This document shows positions 46,187-57,369 of a stretch of DNA of 64,000 nucleotides, in pieces. This stretch comes from Merluccius polli (lineage: Eukaryota; Chordata; Actinopteri; Gadiformes; Merlucciidae), in NCBI GenBank assembly GCA_030340625.1, contig JAOPHQ010002286.1, positions 62,001-126,000 of the forward strand, written 5' to 3'. A model generated the notes under the pieces. It was not told where the DNA came from, ran no database searches, and saw nothing but the letters and a program-made list of their open reading frames with translations. A program made the translations under genes and the position numbers. Positions within the stretch are counted from its first letter, which is position 1. Every line of letters starts with the position of its first letter.

Positions 46187-46841
46187 TAGTGGTGGGCCGT
46201 TATCGATGTTAACGCGCTGCGATAACGCGAGACTCTTATCGCGCGATAAAAAAATTATCGGCGTTAATCTATTCTCAAAGTTGGGTTAGGTGCTGGGTCT
46301 ATACCGGATTTCCAAAAAGGAAGGTAAGCGCGCGGAATGGTTGCGCTGCGGAACGGCTGCGTCCTCTGCCCGGCGACCCCCCCCCGTCGGTCGTAGGTCT
46401 GGGCAGTGGCGCCTTAATGCACGGGCTTACCTGGACTTCAGCTCGGGGCCTCGGCCAATCAGGGGCCTCTTAAAAAATATGTATTTAAAAAAAAGATGAT
46501 AAACGTCCGTATTCGCGGTGTCATTATTGCCCCCCCCCCCCCCGACAATCGCGCACCTCTCCCCCTCCGGTCAACAATCGCTCTCCCCCTCCGGTCAACA
46601 ATCGCGCCCCCCCCCCCGTCAACAATCGCTCTCCCCCTCCGGTCAACAATTGCGCACCCCCCCCCCCCCCCCCCCCCTCGACAATCGCGCAGACTTATTC
46701 ATTATTTAGGTAGCACACACATATTATGAATGCCTTCGACAGAATTCAAATGAGCCATTTTAATCTAGATTAATCTAGATTAATTCCAAGATTACAGTTA
46801 GATTAATCTAGATTAAACAAATTAATCTACGCCCACCACTA
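46187..46841. mobile_element. hAT element in the LINE 3' tail
   Basis: Inverted ends TAGTGGTGGGCCGTTATCG and ACGCCCACCACTA. Flanks are (TA)n-like so the duplication is blurred. AGATTAATCTAGATTAATCT repeats lie near the right end; a C-rich minisatellite is inside. Confidence 0.68.
46525..46692. repeat. C-rich minisatellite with GTCAACAATCGC units
   Basis: About five units of poly-C (with CTCCCCCTCC) plus GGTCAACAATCGC. The same core is present at about 10938 and 10985 and, inverted, at 59945 and 60207. Confidence 0.85.
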
Positions 46842-46886
<45 letters not shown>

Positions 46887-46952
46887 TATAATACTGCGGC
46901 ATAGTAGCATTAATACAGTTTAAAACATATTGCTAAAAAAAAAAATATTGCA

Positions 46953-48837
46953 CTATCCAAGACCTGTGTTGGATTGATCTACTTCCATGAGGTATTGGTG
47001 CAAAGATGGAGAGCTATTTAAAAATCGAATTGCACTACAGTATGTGCTATTTGAAAAGCGGGAGGTCTTTGTGTTTATAGCCCTCAGCCTTCTACCTGAT
47101 GGGACGATCCTAAGGAGATGGTTGGCAGGATGAGTTACATCCAGCAAGATTTTCATGCCCTTTCGTTGCATGTGGGCCTTGTAGATTTCTGATAAGGGGG
47201 TGAGTTTGCAACCTATGATCTTCTCGGCCGTGTGAACTATTCTGTCTAGCTGTAGCCTGTTCTGGACAGTGGTGTTTCCATACCAGACAGTAATCGAGAA
47301 GGAGAGAATACTCTCAATAGTGGCACGATAGAATTGCAACATCCCCTTACAGGCCACCCCAAATTTTCTCAGCTGCCGGAGTAAAAAGAGCCGCTGGTGG
47401 GCTTTTTTAGTGATAAAGCTCAGGTTGTCTCCCCATTTCATTGAGGATGAGACTATGGTCCCTAAGAACCTAAAGTTGCCCACCCGTTCCACCTCTACTC
47501 CATTGATGGCCAGGGGCTGGGACACTAGCCCCTTTTGGCGAAAGTCCACTACCATTTCTTTAGTCTTTAAAACATTTAATTCTAAATTGTGGTGGGAACA
47601 CCATTCCACTAGTGTGAGGATTTCTGTAGGCCACGTCATCATCATCCTTAGAGATAAGCCCTACCAATGTTGTGTCATCTGCAAATGTGTACATCTTGAC
47701 AGAGTCTGTATGTGATACACAATCATTAGTGTACAGTGAGTACAGTAGGGGGGATAAGACACAACCCTGAGGGGCGCCAGTGCTGATATATTTGACCCCG
47801 GAGGTTTTGCTGTTTACCCTTACCACTTGTTTCCTGTGCAGCAGAAAATCCAGGATCCAATGACAGAGAGAGTCATGCACACTCATCTGTTGAAGTTGTT
47901 TAAACAATTTGAGGGGTAAAATTGTGTTAAAAGCAGAACTATAATCTATAAAAAGAATCTTGGCATAGTTACCTGGGGACTCTAGGTGCTGTAGTATAGA
48001 GTGAATACATAGGGACACAGCATCCTCAACAGATCTGTTTGCCCTGTATGCAAACTGGAAGGGGTCTAGGCTCACTACCCTGGACAGGTAGGTGCATACA
48101 ATGCGTTCAAATATTTTCATCACCACCGGAGTTAAGGCTACTGGTCTGTAGTTGTTCAAGCAGTTAATTTTGGTCTTTTTGGGCAAAGGTACTATGACAG
48201 TAGACTTATAACAGTCAGGGACTCTACATTCTCTTAACGACCAGTTAAAAATATGTGTGAGCACTGGAGCCAACTGTCAGGGCCTGCAGCTTTCCTGCAG
48301 TTTTGTTTCTTGAGTAACAGTCTAACCTCATCCTCTTCAATGACAAAAGGGGGGCTGGGCGGTTGACCCATCTGGGCTGTGTGAGGTGACTGGTATTACT
48401 TTTATCAAAACGACAGTAAAACTCGTTTGGCTGTCAGGAAGTTCAGGATCGTCATCACTGACCCCTGGTGCTATGCTTGTGTAATTAGTAATTTGCTTCA
48501 GGCCTTCCCACACTCCTCTGCTGTCATTACTACTGAGTTTGTTCTCAAGCTTGCGTCTGTAGTCCGCCTTAGCCTTAGTGACAGCTTTCTCAAATTCATA
48601 CTTAGCTACTTTATATAGGTCTCTGTCCCCACTCTTAAAAGCCATACTTTTGTTTTTCCAGAGGTTTTTTATTTGTCTGCTAAACCATGGTTTGTTATTG
48701 CTATACACAGTAACAGTCTTAGTAGGTACACATACGTTTTCAGAGAAGTTAATATAAGCATTTACCACTTCAGTAAATTCATCTAGATCATCATTACATG
48801 AATCTTTAAAAACAGACCAGTTGTTACGACCAGTCAA
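46953..48837 (-). pseudogene. LINE reverse transcriptase (L2/CR1-like)
   Basis: In order: linker after the endonuclease (NKPWFSRQIKNLWKNKSMAF, 48837-48337), RT fingers and palm from NYRPVALTPVVMKIFERIVC through FIDYSSAFNTILP, GAPQGCVLSPLLYSLYTNDC and the catalytic YTFADDTTLVG (48273-47640), then the thumb from LVEWCSHHNLELNVLKTKEM and FRFLGTIVSSSMKW to WYGNTTVQNRLQLDRIV and PSGRRLRAI (47645-46970). Frame changes at about 48300 and 47640 disable it. Confidence 0.88.
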
Positions 48838-48951
48838 AACAGTCTTTCAGTGCTTCAATTGCTGGAGTGGACCATTGTTTTACCACCTTAGTAGTTGGCT
48901 GAACAGTGTTTAATTTCTGTTTGTAGGCAGGTATTAAAAACATAGTATTGT
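48838..48951 (-). pseudogene. LINE segment between solo LTR and RT
   Basis: The frame reads YKQKLNTVQPTTKVVKQWST then PAIEALKDCFDWS, which belongs to the LINE protein just before the 48837 start; it resumes across the solo LTR. Confidence 0.7.
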
Positions 48952-49420
48952 TGTTAGGAGTTGCAGACAAAGACCCAAATGTGGACCGGATGCATTCAAA
49001 ACAGGCTTTTAATAGTTGATTCAAAAAACAGAAAGTCAATAGCACAAAATGGTGCAAAAGGGAAAAATGTCCAAAGGGGAAATCACAGAAGATCCAGTCA
49101 AAAAAGGTAAAAATATAACTCACAAAAGATCCATAGAAAACAGAGTCCAAAAACAGGCAAAGAGGCACAGGCAGAACTTCTCAGAAACTGAGCTACGAAC
49201 TGATACAGGACACAAACCAGACAGTGCTTAAATAGTGGTAGGGGAACTAATTGAATAACGAGCAGGGCAGGTGTGGCAAAAAAGGGGCGGAGTTCAAAAT
49301 CAAACAAAGGCACGTGGGAACAAACACAAAAGCACATGGTGTCCAAAACAAAACACATGCAATGCCACTACCATCCAGTAGGGCAACCAGTCCATAGGCC
49401 AGGGAGCCAAAATACTAACA
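48952..49420. mobile_element. Solo LTR inserted in the LINE
   Basis: Starts TGTTAGGAGTTGCAGAC and ends CCAAAATACTAACA (TG...CA), with a perfect 5-bp duplication ATTGT at 48947-48951 and 49421-49425. Removing it rejoins the LINE reading frame around the end of the endonuclease. It differs in sequence from the solo LTR at 12125-12558 but has similar size and style. Confidence 0.87.
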
Positions 49421-49425
49421 ATTGT

Positions 49426-50064
49426 GGTCTGACTGTCCAAGAGGAGCCCAGGCCACTGCATGATAGGCATTGGCAATCGCACAGTAGCACTGATCCAAAA
49501 TCTTATCATACCTGGTGGGCACCTGGATCTGCTGTTTTAGCCTAGGCAGGGATCGTTTCAGACTGACATGATCACCTAAAACCAACACCACCGAGTCCAG
49601 GTAAGAGTTTTTGATGTCCATAATGAGAGCAGAAAGTTGTTTGGCCACCTCCATTTCTGCAGCTTGGGGAGGTATGTAGACAGCGATGAGTATGATGGAG
49701 GTGAAGTCCCTTGGCAGATAGAATGGTCTGCACTTAATGGATAATGTCTGGACTGTAAGATCACTGTTGTGTCTGTGCACCACCTCTGGTTCACGTAAAA
49801 GCATACTCCTCCACCCTTGGTCTTCTGAGATGCCTCTGTGCGGTCAGCTCGTTGGAGGCTGAAGCCGTCTTGTTGTACTGCCGAATCGGGAATGCTAGCG
49901 CTGAGCCAGGTTTCAGTAAAGCACAACGCAGAGCAATCCGCAATCACTCGTCTGCTGTTGATGAGGATGGAAAGCTCATCACGCTTATTTACGAGGGATC
50001 GGACGTTGGCGAGTAAGACACTTGGAAGTGGAGTACGATGCCTTCGCCGTTTCAGCCAGACCAA
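49426..50064 (-). pseudogene. LINE apurinic-type endonuclease (L2/CR1-like)
   Basis: The first frame (50064-49576) has VLLANVRSLVNKRDELSILI, then CFTETWLSASIPDSA and KGGGVCFYVN. A frameshift leads to FTSIILIAVYIPPQAAEMEV, VVLVLGDHVSLKRSLP (the usual GDFN block is altered) and LGQSDHN at the end. These are the conserved blocks of LINE endonucleases that nick target DNA. Two disruptions and the altered Asn block make it inactive. Confidence 0.85.
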
Positions 50065-50350
50065 AGTGCCAGCTCTTTTGCCCCGCTTCCTGGTTCTCAG
50101 CCGGGGGTTAGCATTGGTAAACCCTCAGGTACCACTGGTGTCCGTGGGTCCGATTAAAACGTCCTCGTAAAAGTTCAGCTTTGGCTAAAATTTAGACATG
50201 TTATCCCGTATGTGGAGGAGAGCCATTCTCTCATACTTGATGATTCCAAAAACATAATCCACGTGTAAACACAGCACAAACAAACATATTGACTAACAAA
50301 CATACTGACAGACAGAGTAACACCAAGTCGCCATAGGACGGCGCCATGTT

Positions 50351-51338
50351 AACCTACGATGGCACAATGTGAAAAGGATCTATTGATGCCGGTGCAGGCT
50401 TTAGTCCTTTTTTAACAAAGAAGGATGTTGAATTGGATTGTTTTTCCATTGAGTTTATTTTTGTGTACTATTTTATCTTGTGATGGTTGTTTTGAGAAAA
50501 AATTAAGAAAGGATCATGAAATTGTGTAATATAGTTCATCCGATGGTAAGCTGTTGGTGGCAAAGCAAGTTGCGTATGTAAAAATGTTAAATGACATTTA
50601 ACTTTAAGATGAGATTAGTTAACATATAATTAGACTAAATGTAATCGGTTTGATTAGATTAGATTAGGTAATCAGTTCATTCATTAAAAATATGATGTTC
50701 TGTCAACATTTGGAATGATTGTAAATGGTGTATTACAATAATCATTCTATATCATTCAAACATCAATTCTATAACTGTACTGATTGAAGGAAGGACCCGG
50801 ACCACAAACAGCTACTGGTTACTCTTTTAATGAAGACGAGGTGGTGGTTGTGTCTCTGTACAAATCAATAAACAAACAGAAATGCTCTGTAACATGCAGG
50901 CTTTTCCACAAGAGGGTCATCAAGCCCCTCCTCTCAGTTAGTATAGCGCAAACTGCCATGTTGATTTACATAGCTCCTCTTATCAACAGCAAAAGTGCTA
51001 AAAATAAATAAAATAAAATGTATAAATGCTCAATGCATTTAATTACATATGAATTCTAAACATGCTCAATATAACCAGTATAAATAATGAATAGACACAT
51101 TCATTATTTACATGCACATACCTGTACAAATTAATAAACAAACAGTATTTCTCTGTAACATGCAGTCTTTTCCACACATGGGTCATCAAGCCCCTGTTAG
51201 CAGATAAACACACAGGAAACCCTGTAGCACTTTGAAACACGTGCCCACTATAAAACTTGCAAAAGTGCATTTACAAAGTTTATATTCAAATGATACATAG
51301 CTGCATGTTCACAATCTTAAGACTAACATTTATAATAG
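50351..51338. other. No gene recognised; local duplication
   Basis: A diverged duplication (GTACAAATCAATAAACAAAC ... GTCATCAAGCCCC) occurs at about 50856-50935 and 51123-51195. The 75-codon frames across it are not supported as genes. Confidence 0.45.
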
Positions 51339-51567
51339 TGTAACAGACTGTTCTGTGTTTATGTGTGAAATGGGGGGTGTGTCCCTCTGGGTTGCCGTAG
51401 GGCGGAAGTACGCGGGGTTTACCGCGTGTGTTGTGTAGGTGGTTTTGGAGTTGGAAGAATAAAGTCAGCAGAGCTGCTACTGGGCACACCATCTCGTCTC
51501 TTGTCCCGTTGATTGGTTTCTACTGTATATCCCTACAGTATAGGCGAACCCAGAACGCTCGGCTACA
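51339..51567 (+). repeat. Gypsy 5' LTR
   Basis: TGTAACAGACTGTTCTG to CTCGGCTACA. AATAAA near 51461 marks the poly(A) signal. It carries TACTG, absent from the other LTR. Confidence 0.95.
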
Positions 51568-51568
51568 T

Positions 51569-51583
51569 TGGTGGCAGCGGTGG
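51569..51583 (+). other. Primer-binding site, tRNA-Leu
   Basis: TGGTGGCAGCGGTGG, one base after the LTR, is the complement of a vertebrate tRNA-Leu 3' end (CCACCGCTGCCA plus the added CCA end in register). It primes minus-strand DNA. Confidence 0.8.
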
Positions 51584-51726
51584 TCTTCTGTGAACCGCTG
51601 TTGGTGTTTCGTTGTGCGTTTGGTCTGTTGCGGTGCCGTGTCTGTGTTTATTAGTTTAGCTGCCCCAGTATAGTTAGCTGGCTAACTTCGCGCGGTGCTT
51701 TGAAGACGGTGTGCTACGTGGTCGAC

Positions 51727-52794
51727 ATGTGGCGTGCAGACGAGGACCCTTTTAAACCCGGTACGAGCATGCTTGGCAGATACTCACCGGGCGGAGACGT
51801 TAAAATCGACCTGCCTGCTCCTTTCACCGGTGACGGGAGCCAGAGTTTCCTCAGCTGGGCGAGGTAGTTGGAGGTGGCCATCAACGCCACGGCGGGGAGT
51901 GGCCGCGGCTGTAAGGAGGAGCTGGTGAGGATTCTTTCTACTCGCCTCGGCAGGTCCGCTTTTCTGCTGTGGGACAGCCTCCCTGATGCAACCAAGTCGG
52001 ATTATGCTGCAGTTAAAGAGAGACTTGGAGCAGCATTTGGACAGAGACAGTTAATGGACCGCTTCAGAGCCAGCCTGTCGGCCCGTGTGCGTGCGTCTGG
52101 TGAGAGCCTGGAGGTGTACGCTGCCGATGTGAGCCAGCTGGTCGCGGAGGCGTTTCCGGATTATGGTGATTTTGCACAGCGGGAGGAGAAGTTTCGGCGC
52201 TTCCTGGCTGGTCTTGACCCTGCGTTGAAAGCCAAGTGCTTGGAGTTGGGCGCCACGGACCTGGAGGAGGCTTTGCACGTGGCGGAGCGGTGTGAAAACA
52301 CCAGAGTGGCCCTACAGAGAGACTATGTGAGTACTGCTACTGCTGCCTACGGTGGTGGGGGCCCATCTGTACAGTCCGTGTCGGTCTCTGAGGGTCTTCA
52401 GAGAGCTGTTGAGAAGCTAACAGAGGACATGCACACCATGAGAGTGGAAATGAAAGAACTGCATGAGGGAAATCAGAGACTGAGAGCATGGAATAATGAC
52501 ATGAGGGAGCGAAGGCTTTGCTTGCCCTCAGGAGGACGCTGCCAGGTGAGGAGCTTTCGTGGGGAACACTGTGGCCGCTCCCCCGATTCTGGGCAGTTCC
52601 CACGCCAAGGGGGTTTTCAGTCTCGTGGCTATCGTACAGATCCTGGCGCACCCCCCACCTCTAAGCCACCTGGGGGTAGGAGCCCTAGCCCAGGCTGGCG
52701 TGCCCGACGTGAGGACGAGCCCAGGCGGCGCGGCGTGCACTTCCTGCCACGACAGCAGGATGCTGACAACGACCATCAGGGAAACGGCCGGTAG
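51727..52794 (+). pseudogene. Gypsy gag
   Basis: ATG at 51727 opens MWRADEDPFKPGTSMLGRYS. An in-frame TAG sits at 51865-51867 (codon 47), after which the frame is open to TAG at 52792. The long part has a helical capsid-like region (LVRILSTRLGRSAFLLWDSL, ERLGAAFGQRQLMDRFRASL, AREEKFRRFLAGLDPAL-type), then an Arg/Pro-rich tail in place of a clear zinc knuckle. It forms the virus-like particle of the element in which reverse transcription occurs. The TAG may be a recent lesion, given the youth of the LTRs. Confidence 0.8.
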
Positions 52795-52826
52795 CTGGTG
52801 TTGAGGCCCAAACACCAGCCACTCCT

Positions 52827-53084
52827 ATGGAGGGCCCCTTGAACCATGACTTCTCCAATGACATTGCTTGTATGGATTATACTGGCCAATCGACTTCTTT
52901 CGTCAGGGGTGTGGTGGAAGGTGCCGAGGTTCCCATGTTGGTGGACTCAGGGGCCTCGGTGTCACTGATTAGTGCGGACTTCTGTATGTCAGTCCCAGCC
53001 CTGCGAAACAGGCCCCTGAAAAAGAACTATATTGACTCCCGGGCAGTTAATGTACAAATGTTAGACACACTAGGTATGTGCTAA
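52827..53084 (+). pseudogene. Gypsy aspartic protease
   Basis: The frame holds VRGVVEGAEVPMLVDSGASV then SLISADF: the D-S-G catalytic triad of retropepsins in its usual setting. It matures Gag and Pol. The frame ends at a stop at 53082 soon after, and the flap region that should follow is shortened, so a deletion is likely near 53080. Confidence 0.8.
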
Positions 53085-53185
53085 GGGAATCCACCCAGTG
53101 TGTTCTGCTCGGACTTGACTTTTTGGCTAGGAATCATGCATTGCTGGACTTGGGATGAGGTGTATTACAACTATGGGACGTTTCG

Positions 53186-53644
53186 GTGCCCCTGCTTCGG
53201 GGTGGAGAGTTGGTCCCATGTTGTTGTAACGTGTCCCTCGCTGATGTCATGACCATCCCCCCGCTGAGTGAGGCTCTGGTGCCGGTGAACATTCTCACTC
53301 CTGCTGGAGCTGGTCAGCCTGCTGCGGACTTCGAGGGATATCTGGAACCCAACATTCCAGAAACAACAGGACTGGTGGTTGCTCGTACTGTGAACAGTGT
53401 GAAGAATGGTGTGACCTCAGCCCGCATCCTCAATCCCACAGGGGAGGCGGTTGAACTCAAGCGGGGACTACACCTGGGTGAGTTTTACCCAGTTGGGAAG
53501 AAAGACATTTTTGTGCCGCCTTGTGTCGCCGACAGTCATCCAGTTGTGCCGCCGGCTGCTGCAGGCCCTGTCTCCTTGGAGGAGTCTCCTGTTACAGCTG
53601 AGCAGAGGGCCGAGCTAGCTGGATCTGCTGCAGAGGTTCACTGA
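53186..53644 (+). pseudogene. Gypsy protease-RT linker
   Basis: A 152-codon open frame (SLADVMTIPPLSEALVPVNI, GYLEPNIPETTGLVVARTVN, ILNPTGEAVELKRGLHLGEF) corresponds to the linker of vertebrate gypsy Pol between protease and RT, ending TAEQRAELAG. A frame change separates it from the RT. Confidence 0.7.
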
Positions 53645-53723
53645 TGTTTTTAACCTGTGCGACAGAAACACGGGCAGATGCACACTGATCAAACACCATA
53701 TAAGGACTGGGGACCACCCCCCC

Positions 53724-54415
53724 GTGAAACAGCGTGCTTATCGTGCATCACCTGAGAAACGGACAGAGATTGAACGTCAGGTGGCTGGGCTGCTGGCTGA
53801 TGGAGTCGTGGAGGAGAGTTGTAGCCCCTGGGCATCTCCAGTGGTGCTTGTGAAGAAGAAAGGGGGACAGTGGCGGTTCTGCATTGATTATCGTCGTCTG
53901 AACGCAGTGACGGTCAAAGACTCACACCCCCTCCCGCGAGTGGATGATAGCCTGGATGCCATGGCTGGTTCGGCCTGGTTCAGCACACTTGACTTTTCAA
54001 ATGGCTACTGGCAGGTAGAAATGGCTGAGGAGGACCGCGAGAAAACAGCTTTCACGACCGGCCGGTATCAATGGCGGGCTATGCCTATGGGTCTGACAAA
54101 TTCTCCAGCCACGTTTCAACGCATGATGGAGCTCATCCTGAGGGGCCTGCCGTGGCACATTTGTATGGTATATTTGGATGATATACTGATTTACAGCCGT
54201 ACATTCAGAGAACACCTCCTTCATTTGGATGAAGTCCTCTCCAGGATCCAGCTGGCGGGCCTGAAGTTGAATCCCAGGAAGTGCCACTTTGCCAGGGACT
54301 ATGTGGTGTTCCTGGGCCATGTGGTCTCCAGGGATGGTCTCCAGCCAGACCCACGGAACACTGATAAGGTGAGAATTGGCCAACCCCCCGCACCCCGTCA
54401 GAGGTCAGGGCCTTT
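53724..54415 (+). pseudogene. Gypsy reverse transcriptase
   Basis: Conserved RT blocks follow in order: GVVEESCSPWASPVVLVKKK, WRFCIDYRRLNAVTVKDSHP, STLDFSNGYWQV, KTAFTTGRYQWRAMPMGLTN, and the active-site MVYLDDILIYS, ending VVFLGHVVSRDGLQPDPR. It copies the element RNA into DNA. A frameshift at about 54370-54415 breaks the link to the connection domain. Confidence 0.93.
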
Positions 54416-55966
54416 GTGGGTCTATGCTCCTATTATAGGAGATTTGTGCGTGGTTTTTCCCAGCACGCTGCACCACTGAACCGGCTGGCAGGGAAGAATG
54501 TGCCCTTTGAGTGGTCAGCTGAGTGTGAGGCAGCGTTCACCTACCTAAAGCAGATGCTTACATCCTCTCCGGTGGTTACGCTACCTAACTTTGCACTTCC
54601 TTTCAAGGTGTACACCGACGCCTCTAAGGACTCTGTTGGGGCAGTGCTGGCACAGGACGAAGAGGGTTGTGAGAAGGTGATAGTTTACGCCAGCCAGGCC
54701 CTCACACACACACAGAAGAGATGGTCCACCTTCGACAGGGAATTATGGGCTGTGGTGTGGGCAGTGCGTGAGTTCAAACACTATGTTGGACTGTCTAAAT
54801 TCTGCATCATCACTGACCATCGCCCTCTGCTGGGCCTCAGGCGCATGGCTATTGATAATGACCCCACTGGACGGAGAAGTAGGTGGGTGCTGGAGTTGGA
54901 CCCGTTTGACTTGGTCATAGTCCACAAGGATGGCTCCCGCCACAAAAATGCTGACGCTCTGTCCCGCCGGCCCATGTCCCCTGATCCGGTCGAGCCAAAT
55001 GCTCCTTCAGCTGGACTGTGCACCGTGGCCTCAGTGGAGGCATCTGACCACTCTCTGCCTGCAGACGAAGCACAGACGGAGCCGGTCTATTCACTCTGTG
55101 GTGGTGGAACTGAATTGCAGTCACTGCAGCGTGATGACCCTGACATTAGCACTGTGTTGACCTGGTTGGAGCAGGGCATAGTGCGGCGGCCTCATAGACT
55201 CCCCAGGGATTCCTCAGCCAGCTTGAGGAAGCTATGGACTGAGTTTCACCATCTGTCTGTGATTGAGGGGCTGTTGTGCCGCACGGTGTTGCCTGTTACC
55301 ACGGGGGAGAAGCAAGTTCAGACTGTTGTTCCTGCAGCCATGGTGCCGGAGCTCCTTCAGCAGTTACATGGGGGGCCGGCAGCTGCACACTTTTCCGCTG
55401 AACGTGTGTGGGAAAAGGCCAGGCAATCCTGCTACTGGCCCTTCATGTTGAGAGACATAAGACAGTGGTGTGAGCAATGCAGGGCCTGTCAGACTCGCAG
55501 GAGCCCAGTCCCAGGGCCGAGGGCTCCCATGGGGGGGTCCCAAGTTGGCCGTCCTCTGCAGAGGGTGGCCGCAGACATCCTGGAGCTACCCATGACTTCT
55601 CGGGGGAACAGGTACGTCTTGGTTGTGGAGGACTACTTTACTAAGTTTGTTGCCCTGTATGCTTTACCGAATCAGACAGCACACACAGTCGCATGCTGTC
55701 TTTTTGAGGATTATGTGTTGGTGCATGGTGTCCCTGAAATCCTGCATAGTGACCAGGGCCGTCAGTTCGAAGCTGAGGTGATTCAGAGCCTCTGTCAGTG
55801 GCTGGGGATTGAGAAGACACGCACCACGGCCTATAATCCCAAATCTGATGGCATGGTGGAGCGTCACAACCGGACTTTGATCGATCAGCTGGCTAAGATG
55901 TTGCTTTCTCATGGGGGTGAATGGGACACTTATGTGAAGCAAGCTGCCTTTGCATATAACACCTCT
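54416..55966 (+). pseudogene. Gypsy RT end, RNase H and integrase, cut by LINE
   Basis: A 520-codon open frame. RT thumb SYYRRFVRGFSQHAAPLNRL; RNase H with FKVYTDASKDSVGAVLAQDE, LTHTQKRWSTFDRELWAVVW and ITDHRPLLGL; integrase zinc finger (LHGGPAAAHFSAERVWEKAR ... WCEQCRACQTRR); core with RVAADILELP, HSDQGRQFEAEV and YNPKSDGMVERHNRTL (the D, D, E residues). It ends FAYNTS at the LINE insertion and resumes at 61107. Confidence 0.93.
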
Positions 55967-56256
55967 ATGTGTCCTTGAGTAGACGCTAGTAGACGCTTCG
56001 CTCTTCGCTCTCCGCTCTTACTTTCTTACTTTTCTTTTTTTCCTATTGTAATCCTGTCCTTTTGCTACAAAATCTATGGAAAGCGGGTCCTGGATACTTC
56101 TAAATCACTGGGAGCTTAATTTATGAAAGTATCTGAAGGCTACCACTATTATTTAAACCCTTTTTACTTCGTGAGTGTGGCCTATCAGCAGCATAAGCCT
56201 GCACTATACTGACTGGGTTTGTGGAGCTCAGCTAAGCTAAGCTAATTAGCAACAAG

Positions 56257-57327
56257 ATGCCTCCCTTTTCCACGGATGACTACTACAAACTTCTCCAGAA
56301 GATAGCAGTACTGGGGACGAAAATTCTGCGACTCGAAGTCAAGGTGGAGGTAAATGGTCAATATGGGAATGAAACCACTCTACCGATGACCCAAATCAGT
56401 GGAAAGGAGCAGGCTAACAGACAAATGCTTTGTGCAAAGCCAAAGCATAATTCATGTAAAGATAAATCGCCTCCCTCAGATATGGGAAGACGGTTAACAG
56501 GCAGAACCCAGCACCTGGAGACTCGTGATGATACTGAGTGGCCTGCACTGCCGTCTCACAGGAGGGTCTCTTCAACCCCAGTACCAAGGAGAAAACAGCC
56601 GTGGAATGTGGCTAAAACAAAAAGTAAGAGCAAACCGACCAAAGACACAGGGATTCTACTAGAGAACAGATTTGCTCCACTTTTACAAGACCCTGACTCC
56701 CCAAAAGAAAGGTCATCTTCCAGCACCGGAGAAAGGTATGAGGCTAAATCATATACTAAAAGGCTGCAGAAAGAGCTAACCACTGGGCCTCAAACGCTGA
56801 TAGTGGGTGACGGAGCTGTGAATAAGACAAAACACTTTTTCAGCAAAAACACCAAAGTACTTTGTTTTACCAATGATATGGTGTCCGATATCTCAGAGAA
56901 AATTCTGGAAATCACTGCTGAGCATCCGACAGTGAAATCTCTCGTCATTCACACAGGAGCACTTGATGTTGTCAAGCAACAATCAGAGGTATTGAAACGG
57001 GATTTTAATGATCTGCTGAACAAAGTTCAATGTCTGAAAACTGAGGTGTTTATCAGTGGACCTCTACCAACAGTTCGGCGAGGAGACGAGAGATTCAGCA
57101 GGCTGTTGATGCTAAACAGATGGCTCAAAGATACGTGTGCTGCTCAATCAGTGAACTTTATTGACAATTTCAACATTTTTTGGGAACGCAGACACCTCTT
57201 TGAGGCAGATGGATTTTGCCTTAACAAGTCAGGAGTACAGCTGTTAAGCTACAACATTTTTGATTTTTTGTGTCACCAGCAGCCCCTGCCAAGGACAAGA
57301 GGCGAGACAATCGAAAACAACAGATAA
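56257..57327 (+). CDS. L2 LINE ORF1 with SGNH/GDSL-like domain
   Basis: An uninterrupted 356-codon frame starts at ATG 56257. Residues 1-180 are basic and hydrophilic with a short coiled-coil-like start (YYKLLQKIAVLGTKILRLEV). Residues 185-345 form an esterase-type fold: TLIVGDGAVNKTKHFF, VKSLVIHTGALDVV, VFISGPLPTVRRGDERFSRL, NFIDNFNIFWERRHLF, ADGFCLNKSGVQLL. In canonical SGNH proteins the first block is GDS, the third G-x-N-D and the last D-x-x-H; here they are GDG, GALD and DGFC, so all catalytic positions look replaced. It would bind LINE RNA as a ribonucleoprotein. Intact and open, unlike the rest of the element. Confidence 0.85.
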   Translation: MPPFSTDDYYKLLQKIAVLGTKILRLEVKVEVNGQYGNETTLPMTQISGKEQANRQMLCAKPKHNSCKDKSPPSDMGRRLTGRTQHLETRDDTEWPALPSHRRVSSTPVPRRKQPWNVAKTKSKSKPTKDTGILLENRFAPLLQDPDSPKERSSSSTGERYEAKSYTKRLQKELTTGPQTLIVGDGAVNKTKHFFSKNTKVLCFTNDMVSDISEKILEITAEHPTVKSLVIHTGALDVVKQQSEVLKRDFNDLLNKVQCLKTEVFISGPLPTVRRGDERFSRLLMLNRWLKDTCAAQSVNFIDNFNIFWERRHLFEADGFCLNKSGVQLLSYNIFDFLCHQQPLPRTRGETIENNR

Positions 57328-57369
57328 GACAGCCTTCTGGAGAAAAACTGCTACCGCTTGAGATAAGGA

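Larger units (their letters stand above)
45850..50350 (-). mobile_element. L2/CR1-type LINE, interrupted
   Basis: A minus-strand LINE whose endonuclease (50064-49426) and reverse transcriptase (48950-46953) are in order, followed by a 3' UTR that ends in poly-A/(TA)n and ATTCAATAGATTCAATAC-type sequence near 45860. It is broken by a solo LTR (48952-49420), an hAT (46187-46841) and several frameshifts. The clade is judged from RT motifs only; it lies in an intron of the GABA-A gene in the same orientation. Confidence 0.75.
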
